From: Candidatus Glassiibacteriota bacterium
GTDB lineage: Bacteria > Gemmatimonadota > Glassbacteria > GWA2-58-10
Reading direction: 5' to 3'
Assembly: GCA_016934095.1 (NCBI GenBank)
Contig: JAFGTO010000420.1
Span: 1 to 6,032, forward strand
DNA: 6,032 nucleotides
Positions 1 through 5,981 of this stretch are shown here, piece by piece. Position 1 is the stretch's first letter. Each line of letters opens with the position of its first letter. The notes beneath the pieces were generated by a model. It was not told the origin of the DNA. It worked only from the letters and a program-made list of their open reading frames with translations, and did no database searches. Position numbers and translations under genes: made by a program.

Positions 1-1
1 A

Positions 2-262
2 CCGTTTTTCGACCCCCTGGTGCAGTTCATGACCTCCGGGCCGGTGCTGGTGATGGCCCTGGAGCGCGAGGATGCCGTGTCCGAGCTGCGCCGGGTGATC
101 GGGGCCACCGACCCGGCCGAGGCGGAACCCGGCACTGTCCGCAAGCTCTACGCCGCCGACAAGAGACACAACGCTATCCATGCCTCGGATTCTGAGGCCT
201 CGGCACAGCGCGAGCTGGCTTTCTTTTTCAGCAGGTGCGAGCTGATTGCCAACAGGCATTAG
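2..262 (+). CDS. ndk: Nucleoside diphosphate kinase, C-terminal part (5' end outside window)
   Basis: This enzyme moves the gamma-phosphate of ATP onto other (d)NDPs through a phosphohistidine, balancing cytosolic NTP and dNTP pools. The frame is open from base 2 and gives 86 residues before TAG at 260-262. Bacterial Ndk is usually about 135-150 residues, so roughly the N-terminal 40% lies upstream of the window. Family signatures are visible: PFFDPLVQFMTSGPV at the start, then IGATDPAEAEPGT, and the active-site segment NAIHASDS, in which the catalytic histidine is encoded at 179-181. After it comes the usual RELAFFF ending, with a short ANRH tail. It lies 18 nt upstream of thiL in the same frame, so the two are probably co-transcribed. 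The identification is firm; only the start is missing. Confidence 0.95.
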   Translation, partial: PFFDPLVQFMTSGPVLVMALEREDAVSELRRVIGATDPAEAEPGTVRKLYAADKRHNAIHASDSEASAQRELAFFFSRCELIANRH

Positions 263-280
263 CCGCACACAGGGCAAGCT

Positions 281-1303
281 TTGGGCGAGTTCGAGATCAT
301 CGCAAACATCCGCAGGTTCGCCGAAACCGTTCCGGTTTCCGGGGTCGTGCGTCTGGGAGGGGGCGACGACTGCTGCCTGCTTGCCCCGCGCCCCGGCGAG
401 GAGCTCGCGGCCAGCACGGACACGGTTGTCGAGGGAGTGCATTTCCGCCTCGACTATTTCAGCCTATACCAGGTGGGCGCCAAGGCCATGGCGGCCGCGC
501 TGAGCGACCTGGCCGCCGTGGCCGCATCCCCGGCGGCGGCGCTGGCCGCGGTGGCGATGCCCCGCCACAAGGGTGCACAGGAGGCCGAGGAGCTGGCGCT
601 CGGCCTGATCGAGACCGGCCGGAAGTACGGCTGCCCCCTGGTCGGCGGAGACCTGACCTCCGGCGATGGGCCCCTGGTGGTTAACGTTACCGTGTTCGGC
701 ACGCTGCCGGCCGGCCGGGCGGTCCTGCGCTCCGGGGCCGCGGCCGGCGATGAGGTCTGGGTCACCGGCAGGCCGGGGGATGCTGCCGCGGTGCTGGCTT
801 GCCTGGAAGCGGAGCTCGGTGCGGCGAAAGTAAGATTACCGGAGCCGGCCCCGCACCTCAGAAAAAAATTCCTGCTGCCCACACCGCGGCTGAAAGAAGC
901 GCTGATCCTGGCCGGGGAAGGCCCCCCGAGTGCGATGATCGACATCTCGGACGGACTGGCGGCCGACCTGGGACACCTGCTCGATTCCTCGCAGGCGGGT
1001 GCAAGGCTCCTCAGCCAAAGCTTTCCGAAGAGCGGATTCGCCGCTTCGGTGGCCGAGGCCCTGGGTCTTGGCGCCGAACATTTCTTCCTCCACGGCGGGG
1101 AGGATTACGAGCTCTGCCTCACCGCTGCGCCGGGCGCCCTGGACAGTGCGGTCGAGCGGCTGAAGAAAAACCGCTGCGCCACCCTGCACAGGATCGGTTA
1201 CATTACAGCAGAGACCGGAAAGATGGTCCTCGAGAGACCGGACGGCAGCCTTGAACAGGTCCGGAAAAAAGGTTATGATCATTTTGATAAATCACCCGCT
1301 TGA
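281..1303 (+). CDS. thiL: Thiamine-monophosphate kinase
   Basis: ThiL phosphorylates thiamine monophosphate with ATP to give thiamine diphosphate, the active cofactor, as the last step of thiamine biosynthesis in the cytosol. The 340-residue product has typical family length and its motifs in order: GGGDD at 26-30 (usual GIGDD, metal/nucleotide binding), STDTVVEGVHF at 45-55, SDLAAVAA at 75-82, VGGD at 121-124, DISDGLAADLGH at 221-232, GGEDYEL at 272-278 and the C-terminal GYDHF at 331-335. It belongs to the PurM/AIR-synthetase-like ATP-binding superfamily. The start is TTG at 281. The ndk stop codon at 260-262 is in the same frame and no ATG or GTG lies between, and the protein then begins MGEFEII as the family normally does. 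A weak AGGG at 271-274 is the only visible ribosome binding site. It sits between ndk and a HU gene in a likely operon. Confidence 0.95.
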   Translation: MGEFEIIANIRRFAETVPVSGVVRLGGGDDCCLLAPRPGEELAASTDTVVEGVHFRLDYFSLYQVGAKAMAAALSDLAAVAASPAAALAAVAMPRHKGAQEAEELALGLIETGRKYGCPLVGGDLTSGDGPLVVNVTVFGTLPAGRAVLRSGAAAGDEVWVTGRPGDAAAVLACLEAELGAAKVRLPEPAPHLRKKFLLPTPRLKEALILAGEGPPSAMIDISDGLAADLGHLLDSSQAGARLLSQSFPKSGFAASVAEALGLGAEHFFLHGGEDYELCLTAAPGALDSAVERLKKNRCATLHRIGYITAETGKMVLERPDGSLEQVRKKGYDHFDKSPA

Positions 1304-1335
1304 GTGCTTACACCTCACAACATCTTTCACTTCCT

Positions 1336-1341
1336 AAGGAG
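1336..1341 (+). promoter_or_regulatory. Strong ribosome binding site for the HU gene
   Basis: AAGGAG lies 7 nt before the GTG at 1349. It fixes the HU start there rather than at an upstream in-frame start-like codon near 1304, which would add an unrelated 15-residue extension. It is the best Shine-Dalgarno match in the housekeeping cluster, consistent with the high abundance expected of a nucleoid protein. Confidence 0.8.
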
Positions 1342-1348
1342 AGAGTCC

Positions 1349-1630
1349 GTGAACAAAGCTCAGCTCGTAGAAAAGGTAGCCGGCTCCACTAAACTCAGCA
1401 AGCAGGCCACCAAAAAAGTCCTCGATGAACTTCTGGAAGTCATCGGTAAATCCCTGAGCGCAGGCACTTCGATCGAACTGCGGGGGTTCGGCTCTTTTAA
1501 AGTCAAGCAGCGCAAGGAGCGCATGGCCCGGAACCCCCGCACCGGCGAACAAGTCAAGGTCCCGAGCCGCTCCGTGCCGACTTTCAAGCCGTCGCGCAGC
1601 TTCGGTGTCAAGGCCGCTAAAAGGAAATGA
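1349..1630 (+). CDS. hup: HU family DNA-binding protein
   Basis: This is a small basic nucleoid protein of the HU/IHF family. It binds DNA as a dimer, bends it and helps organise the chromosome. The 93-residue product begins VNKAQLVEKVAG (GTG start read as Met), the standard N-terminal helix. It has the family signature GFGSFKVKQRKERMARNP from residue 46 and the beta-arm RNPRTGE at 61-67, with the DNA-intercalating proline at 63. A short lysine-rich tail (KAAKRK) follows. Length and ending fit HU better than IHF, though the two cannot be fully separated by eye. The gene starts 45 nt after thiL behind a strong ribosome binding site. Its TGA stop overlaps the gltX ATG, so the two are probably translated in a coupled way. 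Confidence 0.93.
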   Translation: MNKAQLVEKVAGSTKLSKQATKKVLDELLEVIGKSLSAGTSIELRGFGSFKVKQRKERMARNPRTGEQVKVPSRSVPTFKPSRSFGVKAAKRK

Positions 1631-3090
1631 CCGGCCGCTTGAGTGAAAAAATCCCGGTGATGCGCTTTGCACCCAGCCCGACAGGCTACCTGCATCTCGG
1701 GGGGGCCCGCACCGCGCTTTTCAATTACCTGCTGGCTCGAAAACTCGGCGGCAGGTTCCTGCTGCGCGTCGAGGACACAGACCGCCGGCGCTCCACACCC
1801 GAGGCTGTGGGGGCCATCCTCGACGGCCTGAGTTGGCTGGGAATCGAATGGGACGGCGAGATAGTATTCCAGAGCCGTGGGCTGGAGCGCCACCTGATGG
1901 CGGCCCACGCCCTGCTGGAAAAAGGTGCCGCTTACCGCTGTTTCTGCACACCGGAGCGACTGGAAAAACAGACCGAGCTCGCCCGTTTGCATAAAAAACC
2001 ATATATCTACGACCGCACCTGCCTGGCCCTGGACCCGGCCGCAGCCGCCGAGCGCGCCGCTGCAGGCGAGCCGCACGTGCTGCGTTTCCGCATCCCGCCG
2101 GGAGAGACGGCTTTCCGGGATGGGGTCCACGGCGAGGTCCGCTTCGACAACAAGGAGCTCGAAGACTTTGTCATCCTGCGCTCGGATGGTACCCCGACCT
2201 ATCAGCTAGCCGTGGTAGCCGACGACATATACATGGGGATTACCCATATCATTCGCGGGGACGATCATATCTCCAACACTCCCAAACAGCTCCTGCTCTA
2301 CCGCGCCCTGGAGGCGGAAGCGCCGGAATTCGCCCATGTCCCCCTGATCCTCGGCCCAGATAAAAAACGTCTCAGCAAGCGCCACGGCGCCACCGGCCTT
2401 GTCGAGTACCGGGAGCAGGGATTCCTCAGCCAGGCGGTCTTCAACTTCCTGGCCCTGCTCGGCTGGTCGCCCGGAGAAGACCGGGAAATCCTCGAGCGCC
2501 GGGAACTGGTGAACCTTTTTTCCCTCGGGGGTATAAACAAACGGAACGCGGTCTTCGATCAGACCAAGCTCCTCTGGATGAACGGCCAGTACCTTTCCCG
2601 GATGGCCGCCGGAGAGGTGCTCGACCTGGTCAAAGAAGAATTCCTCGCAGCAGGACTGATCGCTGAAAACTCTGCTCCCCCTGAGAAAGACTACCTGCTG
2701 CGAGTGCTCGACCTGGTCAGGCAGCGCTGCCGCCTGACAAGCGACCTGCTGCCCCGCTCCAGGTATTTCTTTCCGGTCGAGCTGGAATACGATCAGGCAG
2801 CAGTGGACAAGCACTGGAAACCCGGCGCAGCCGGGCTGCTGAGCGCCCTGGCGGACGAGCTGCAGAAAACGACTGACTGGAGTGAAAACTCACTGGAAGA
2901 ACTCCTGAGGACTCTGGCAGAAAAATTGCATGTCTCTGCAGGCAAATTGATCCATCCACTGCGGGTGGCACTTACCGGTATGGATGTAAGTCCTGGTATT
3001 TTTGAAGTTATGGCACTTATGGGCCGGGACCTGGTGCTGGACCGCCTCGGTGCCGCACTGGAGCGTTTTGAAGGCATCCGCGGTAATTAA
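1627..3090 (+). CDS. gltX: Glutamyl-tRNA synthetase
   Basis: This cytosolic class I aminoacyl-tRNA synthetase attaches glutamate to tRNA-Glu using ATP. The 487 residues match the usual bacterial length. The Rossmann catalytic domain carries RFAPSPTGYLHLGGART at 13-29, with HLGG as the HIGH motif, then RVEDTD at 47-52. YRCFC (C105, C107) and YDRTC (C132) resemble the zinc knuckle of zinc-type GluRS. RGDDHISNTPKQ lies at 210-221 and KRLSKRHG at 247-254 is the KMSKS loop. The C-terminal part is the helical anticodon-binding region. The ATG at 1627 overlaps the HU stop as ATGA. AAGGA at 1621-1625 is too close to that ATG to be ideal, so a TTG at 1639 is an alternative start giving LSEKIPV, close to usual family N-termini. 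Whether it also charges tRNA-Gln cannot be told from sequence reading. Confidence 0.96.
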   Translation: MTGRLSEKIPVMRFAPSPTGYLHLGGARTALFNYLLARKLGGRFLLRVEDTDRRRSTPEAVGAILDGLSWLGIEWDGEIVFQSRGLERHLMAAHALLEKGAAYRCFCTPERLEKQTELARLHKKPYIYDRTCLALDPAAAAERAAAGEPHVLRFRIPPGETAFRDGVHGEVRFDNKELEDFVILRSDGTPTYQLAVVADDIYMGITHIIRGDDHISNTPKQLLLYRALEAEAPEFAHVPLILGPDKKRLSKRHGATGLVEYREQGFLSQAVFNFLALLGWSPGEDREILERRELVNLFSLGGINKRNAVFDQTKLLWMNGQYLSRMAAGEVLDLVKEEFLAAGLIAENSAPPEKDYLLRVLDLVRQRCRLTSDLLPRSRYFFPVELEYDQAAVDKHWKPGAAGLLSALADELQKTTDWSENSLEELLRTLAEKLHVSAGKLIHPLRVALTGMDVSPGIFEVMALMGRDLVLDRLGAALERFEGIRGN

Positions 3091-3120
3091 TACCGGTCCA
3101 GGCCTGAAATCCGGTGCCAT

Positions 3121-3162
3121 GGGCCGCGGCCGGAGAGCGCGGCCTGCTGATATGGATTTTTT
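3121..3162 (+). terminator. Possible weak terminator after gltX
   Basis: A 7-bp GC stem, GGCCGCG (3122-3128) paired with CGCGGCC (3138-3144), has a 9-nt loop and is followed by six T at 3157-3162. The T-run lies 12 nt beyond the stem instead of directly behind it, so this is not a textbook intrinsic terminator. It is the only candidate between gltX and the next gene. A pausing or mRNA-stabilising hairpin is an alternative. Confidence 0.35.
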
Positions 3163-3181
3163 CTCTGCCGGTGATTATAAT
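3153..3181 (+). promoter_or_regulatory. Predicted sigma-70-type promoter for the dockerin-domain gene
   Basis: A perfect TATAAT lies at 3176-3181. At 17-nt spacing, TGGATT (3153-3158) is a poor -35 match (3 of 6). Transcription would start near 3188, leaving a leader of about 55 nt before the ATG at 3244. The local sequence is AT-rich against a GC-rich background, which supports a regulatory role. The -35 call is weak. Confidence 0.5.
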
Positions 3182-3234
3182 TAACTAGTGAACGTAATCT
3201 TACTCTCCTTCTTTTTTTCCGTCCCCGGCGGATG

Positions 3235-3239
3235 GGAGG
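3235..3239 (+). promoter_or_regulatory. Ribosome binding site deciding the start at 3244
   Basis: GGAGG lies 4 nt before the ATG at 3244. An ATG at 3232 in the same frame has no Shine-Dalgarno sequence and would place this GGAGG inside the coding region, so 3244 is preferred. The spacing is slightly short. Confidence 0.65.
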
Positions 3240-3243
3240 AAAA

Positions 3244-5676
3244 ATGAAGGCGATTGCTGTACACATCCCCATGCTTCCCCCTCACCGGGCTGTTCCCCGC
3301 TTTATGCCTGTCTGGGCAGTGTTGCTGGCGATTTCCCTCGGCGCTTTCAGCACGGCACGGGCCCAGGAGCCGGCGACTGAAAGCCTGATCACCACCGGCG
3401 ACCTGAACGGCGACGGTGGTTTCGACATGCTCGACCTGATCCAGCTCGGCCGGGCTGTCTTTCTCGACCTCTCGCTGCCGGAGAAGGAAGTTGAAACCTG
3501 CGATGCGGACGGGGACAAGAAGCTTACCAACTATGACCTGCTGGTGATGACCGATGCCCTGGACCTGGTTCAGAAAGATAAACTGGATGTATTCAGCTCG
3601 ATCGAACTGTCGATCCAGAAAGATGTCGACAAAGGGGAGGACAACGTCGAATCCTTCCTGGACCTGGCCAGGTTCTACCGTAAGGAGAAACGGCTGGATA
3701 AGGCCCGGAGGGTTTTGGAGATGATCATCGAGGGGCTCGACACCCGCCACCCGTTATACGAGATTATAACCAATACTATGACCATGATCGACGATGAGGA
3801 GGCTTCCCAGCAGCTGATGGAGGAAGCGGCCAGGAGCCAGGACCTTTTCCGGGCGGATGACGACCTGGGCGGCAAGGTAAGTCTCAGGCGCATGATGCTG
3901 CAGATGCAAGGCAACCTGAACAGTATGCTGGAAGACAATCAGTATGCCAGCAACTACAACGGCAAAAAGGTCAAGACTAAGCTTAACGCAGTGATGGAAA
4001 ACATGCTGCGCAATCTCAGCAGGGACCAGATGGTCGATCCCGCCGCTTTCTCCAGACTCAACAGCCAGGTGCGCGACGTGCTGGAAGACCCGGGAAACCT
4101 GGTCCAGGCACTTAATCCTCAGCAAAGAAACCGGATTTACGGAGAGGTGGAAAAGTCCACTTCGAGCATGCGCGAAGAAGCCATGAAGCTTCGCCAGAAA
4201 GTGGCTGAACAGGAAAAAGCTGTTGCCGACGCCAGAAAACAGCAGCAGGAGCAGGACCTGCCGGCCTCGGCAAGACTGGACCGCCGGGAATGGCGCCTCG
4301 ACGTCCAGAGAGCGCAGGAAAGCGCCAGCAGCAACCGCACGATCGTAGCCAATCCCCCTAAACTGACACCGGATACGATCAGCGTTGTCGCCCCGCAGTA
4401 CACCCTTGAATGGGACGTGTCAAATATACTGGGAGCCAGGGGAGTGTCCCTGGAGATAAGCCACGCCAACCAGAAATTCCGCAACCCCAACGGCATGGTG
4501 GTGGATGAGGATAACCAGCTCTTCTACAGTCCGGACGTCCTGCTCACCATTGCCGGTAAGCGCGCAGGCAGCGCGCTGCAGCTCGAAGGCGTGGGGAATT
4601 ACTATTTCCGGGTGGCCGCCTTGGATGCGGAAAAAAATTTCATGAGTAAATTCAGCGATGCGACCGAACTGGTGGTGGTCTACAACAATGTCAACACCAT
4701 CGCCAACAAGCCGGACATCGAGCCGAAAGAGGTGGCCCTCGACAACCCGCAATATACCATCCGCTGGGATGTCTCAAACGTGGAGGGGGCCAGGGATGCA
4801 GCAGTGGAAATCTCCAAGCCTGACGAGGAGTTTGCCAACCCCAACGGGAAAAAGCCCGACCTGATAAACCAGTGCTTTTACAACCCCAGACTCGGTAAAA
4901 TCTCCGGAAGGTGGAACGGTGATGTCTCGGGCCTGCCGGGACCGGGGGCCTACCTTTTCCGGGTAGGCGCGATCAGCCCCCAGGGAGATTTCATCGGATG
5001 CTGGTCGGACCCCGAAACCCTGATTGTCAAGGATGCAACCCCTCAACTGGAGCAACCCCCCGAGAAAGCGAATGAACTTATTATACCGCCCCCTCCCGAG
5101 GTAAGCGTGAAAGACACGGTGGCCACCGTCACCTGGGACGTGAGCGCTATTGACGGGGTGAAAGGCGTGGTACTGGAGATTTCACCATTGGAGGACGACT
5201 CTGTCAATCCGGGCAAAAATAACTACAATCAAAAAATTATCGGTGCTAGGGGGAGCGTGAATATCCAAAGCCGGAGCCTTAACAGCGAGGGAGAGCTTGT
5301 CGCCCGGATCGCGGTCCTCGACAAAGCGGAGAAGATGGTCGGGCTCTGGAGCACCCCGTCGGGGTTCCGGTTCTTCCGCTACAATCCCGATGCCCTGGCC
5401 CAAAACCCGCCGGTGTCCCAGTCTCCTCCGGCAGGCTTGCAGCACTCCGGCGCCGCTGAGGAGCCGCCCCCTCAAGACGGGATCAAACTCAAGGTAATAA
5501 AGAAAACCGTCACGCTCTACAAGGATATGTCTCTGTCAAGCGCTGAGCTGGCTACTATAAACGAGGGGGATATCCTCTTTCTGAATAAAACCACCGATCG
5601 CTGGTACAACGTTACAGTGCCCGGAAAAAGCCAGAAAGGCTGGGTACTGAAGTATGACGTCGAGCAGCTCGAGTGA
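3244..5676 (+). CDS. Secreted multidomain protein: dockerin-like, helical/TPR-like, three Fn3-like repeats, SH3b-like
   Basis: I do not recognise a named family. Numbering is for the 810-residue product from ATG 3244. Residues 1-40 form a signal peptide: basic start, hydrophobic core VWAVLLAISLGAF, and ARA before Gln41 as a signal peptidase I site. Residues 51-106 are dockerin-like, with two EF-type loops: D53, N55, D57, D61, D64, then D87, D89, D91, T95, D98. A TPR-like helix pair lies near 135-168, followed by a long helical region and a charged Gln/Glu/Lys-rich coiled coil at 301-339. Three related beta-sandwich repeats (about 382-480, 499-596, 620-712) share WDVS, EIS and a strand such as YLFRV. 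Proline-rich linkers (about 605-620 and 721-745) follow repeats 2 and 3. The last 65 residues resemble a bacterial SH3 domain (LYKDMS, INEGD, RWYNV, KGWVL). There is no catalytic motif, membrane anchor, sorting signal or second gene copy. An extracellular or periplasmic scaffold or binding role is inference. It probably has its own promoter. Confidence 0.85.
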   Translation: MKAIAVHIPMLPPHRAVPRFMPVWAVLLAISLGAFSTARAQEPATESLITTGDLNGDGGFDMLDLIQLGRAVFLDLSLPEKEVETCDADGDKKLTNYDLLVMTDALDLVQKDKLDVFSSIELSIQKDVDKGEDNVESFLDLARFYRKEKRLDKARRVLEMIIEGLDTRHPLYEIITNTMTMIDDEEASQQLMEEAARSQDLFRADDDLGGKVSLRRMMLQMQGNLNSMLEDNQYASNYNGKKVKTKLNAVMENMLRNLSRDQMVDPAAFSRLNSQVRDVLEDPGNLVQALNPQQRNRIYGEVEKSTSSMREEAMKLRQKVAEQEKAVADARKQQQEQDLPASARLDRREWRLDVQRAQESASSNRTIVANPPKLTPDTISVVAPQYTLEWDVSNILGARGVSLEISHANQKFRNPNGMVVDEDNQLFYSPDVLLTIAGKRAGSALQLEGVGNYYFRVAALDAEKNFMSKFSDATELVVVYNNVNTIANKPDIEPKEVALDNPQYTIRWDVSNVEGARDAAVEISKPDEEFANPNGKKPDLINQCFYNPRLGKISGRWNGDVSGLPGPGAYLFRVGAISPQGDFIGCWSDPETLIVKDATPQLEQPPEKANELIIPPPPEVSVKDTVATVTWDVSAIDGVKGVVLEISPLEDDSVNPGKNNYNQKIIGARGSVNIQSRSLNSEGELVARIAVLDKAEKMVGLWSTPSGFRFFRYNPDALAQNPPVSQSPPAGLQHSGAAEEPPPQDGIKLKVIKKTVTLYKDMSLSSAELATINEGDILFLNKTTDRWYNVTVPGKSQKGWVLKYDVEQLE
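3394..3561 (+). other. Dockerin-like domain (two calcium loops) within the secreted protein
   Basis: Two loops follow the dockerin type I pattern with oxygen ligands at positions 1, 3, 5, 9 and 12. The first is GDLNGDGGFDMLDL and the second DADGDKKLTNYDLL. Each is followed by a helix (IQLGRAVFL and VMTDALDL). The first loop has all acidic/Asn ligands; the second has Thr at position 9, still an oxygen ligand. Dockerins usually pair with cohesin domains on partner proteins, but no cohesin is visible in this window. A stand-alone calcium-binding fold is the alternative. Confidence 0.75.
4387..5379 (+). repeat. Three tandem divergent Fn3/Ig-like repeats in the secreted protein
   Basis: Repeat 1 is at about 4387-4683, repeat 2 at 4738-5031 and repeat 3 at 5101-5379. 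Each opens with a core strand (YTLEWDVSNILGARG, YTIRWDVSNVEGARD, ATVTWDVSAIDGVKG), then an EIS strand (SLEIS, AVEIS, VLEIS), an Asn-Pro turn (RNPNG, ANPNG, VNPGK) and a late strand (YYFRVAAL, YLFRVGAI, LVARIAVL) before a Trp/Phe-Ser segment (KFSD, CWSD, LWST). Repeats 1 and 2 are closer to each other than to repeat 3. The length of about 95 residues and the beta pattern suggest an Fn3-like sandwich, but the exact fold is inferred. Confidence 0.7.
5479..5673 (+). other. C-terminal SH3b-like domain of the secreted protein
   Basis: About 65 residues follow a proline-rich linker. They run KVIKKTVTLYKDMS, then SAELATINEGDILFL, then DRWYNVTV and KGWVLKYDV. This is the usual bacterial SH3 layout, in which a short residue pair follows a 'lyxxxs' turn, a 'l..Gd.l' strand, a 'W..V' strand and a final 'GWv' strand. 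Such domains often bind peptidoglycan or other cell wall material, so wall contact is possible but not shown. Confidence 0.65.
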
Positions 5677-5742
5677 GCGGCTTATCCGGACGCCATTGGT
5701 CTGACCATGATCCTGCCGCTGTGAACGAAGATAACATCAAGG

Positions 5743-5771
5743 TTGACAACGGCTTTTATTATCTTTAAATT
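5743..5771 (+). promoter_or_regulatory. Promoter of the tRNA-Gln gene
   Basis: A perfect -35 TTGACA (5743-5748), a 17-nt spacer and TAAATT (5766-5771, 4 of 6 to consensus) place the transcription start at about 5778-5780, some 15 nt before the mature tRNA end. The stretch between the secreted-protein stop (5676) and this site shows no gene and no convincing terminator. Confidence 0.7.
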
Positions 5772-5793
5772 TCAGGCCCTCAACCAGACTATA

Positions 5794-5869
5794 TGCCCGA
5801 TGGTGTAACTGGCAACACGCCTGACTCTGGATCAGGAGTTTCCAGGTTCGAATCCTGGTCGGGCAACCA
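5794..5869 (+). tRNA. tRNA-Gln, anticodon CUG, CCA encoded
   Basis: The cloverleaf folds without a mismatch. The acceptor stem is TGCCCGA (5794-5800) with TCGGGCA (5859-5865). The D stem is GTGT (5803-5806) with ACAC (5815-5818). The anticodon stem is CCTGA (5820-5824) with TCAGG (5832-5836). The T stem is CCAGG (5842-5846) with CCTGG (5854-5858), around the loop TTCGAAT. The anticodon loop CTCTGGA puts CTG at 5827-5829, which reads the glutamine codon CAG. The variable loop has 5 nt, the discriminator is A5866 and CCA follows at 5867-5869. The first pair is U1-A72, as is typical of bacterial tRNA-Gln. It has its own promoter upstream and a terminator hairpin downstream. Confidence 0.97.
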
Positions 5870-5891
5870 GATCTAAAAAGGGTTTGCTGGA

Positions 5892-5938
5892 TTGTGTGAT
5901 ATTTGTCAGACGAAGTGATTTTTCCAACTGTCACACAA
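5892..5938. repeat. 8-bp inverted repeat in the tRNA trailer
   Basis: TTGTGTGA (5892-5899) and TCACACAA (5931-5938) are perfect inverted copies with 31 nt between them. In RNA the pairing could be extended by a G-U and an A-U pair. It sits between the tRNA 3' end and the terminator. It could be a trailer stem for RNase processing, an operator-like site, or chance. Confidence 0.4.
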
Positions 5939-5946
5939 AAAGCTCG

Positions 5947-5981
5947 AAAAAAGCCGCTGATTTAATATTTCAGCGGCTTTT
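5947..5981 (+). terminator. Intrinsic terminator downstream of tRNA-Gln, possibly bidirectional
   Basis: AAGCCGCTGA (5951-5960) pairs perfectly with TCAGCGGCTT (5970-5979) around a 9-nt AT-rich loop, and the 3' side runs into TTTT at 5978-5981. Six A at 5947-5952 give a T-run on the opposite strand, so the hairpin could also stop a gene converging from the right. It lies about 80 nt past the tRNA. Confidence 0.85.

Noticed and set aside
454..945. A 163-codon minus-strand frame, and a 149-codon plus-strand frame at 235-684
   Set aside because: Both overlap thiL in other frames. The products are low-complexity Ala/Ser/Arg/Gly-rich sequence typical of out-of-frame GC-rich DNA.
1360..2130. A 256-codon open frame on the minus strand
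   Set aside because: It lies antisense to the HU gene and the front of gltX, both firmly identified. Its composition is what GC-rich antisense frames give, with no recognisable motif.
3232..3243. An upstream ATG giving a protein 4 residues longer
   Set aside because: It has no ribosome binding site and would translate the GGAGG that serves the ATG at 3244.
3181..3750. A 189-codon minus-strand frame across the promoter and start of the secreted-protein gene
   Set aside because: It is antisense to the signal peptide and dockerin-like region, which have clear functional patterning, and it shows no family motif.
5676..5720. AGCGGC and GCCGCT as a terminator stem after the secreted-protein gene
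   Set aside because: Only 6 bp, 33 nt apart, with no T-run after the second arm.
5737..5934. A 65-codon open frame on the minus strand between the secreted-protein gene and the terminator
   Set aside because: It is the antisense of the perfectly folding tRNA-Gln, and its peptide is the translated complement of tRNA sequence, a common false protein.
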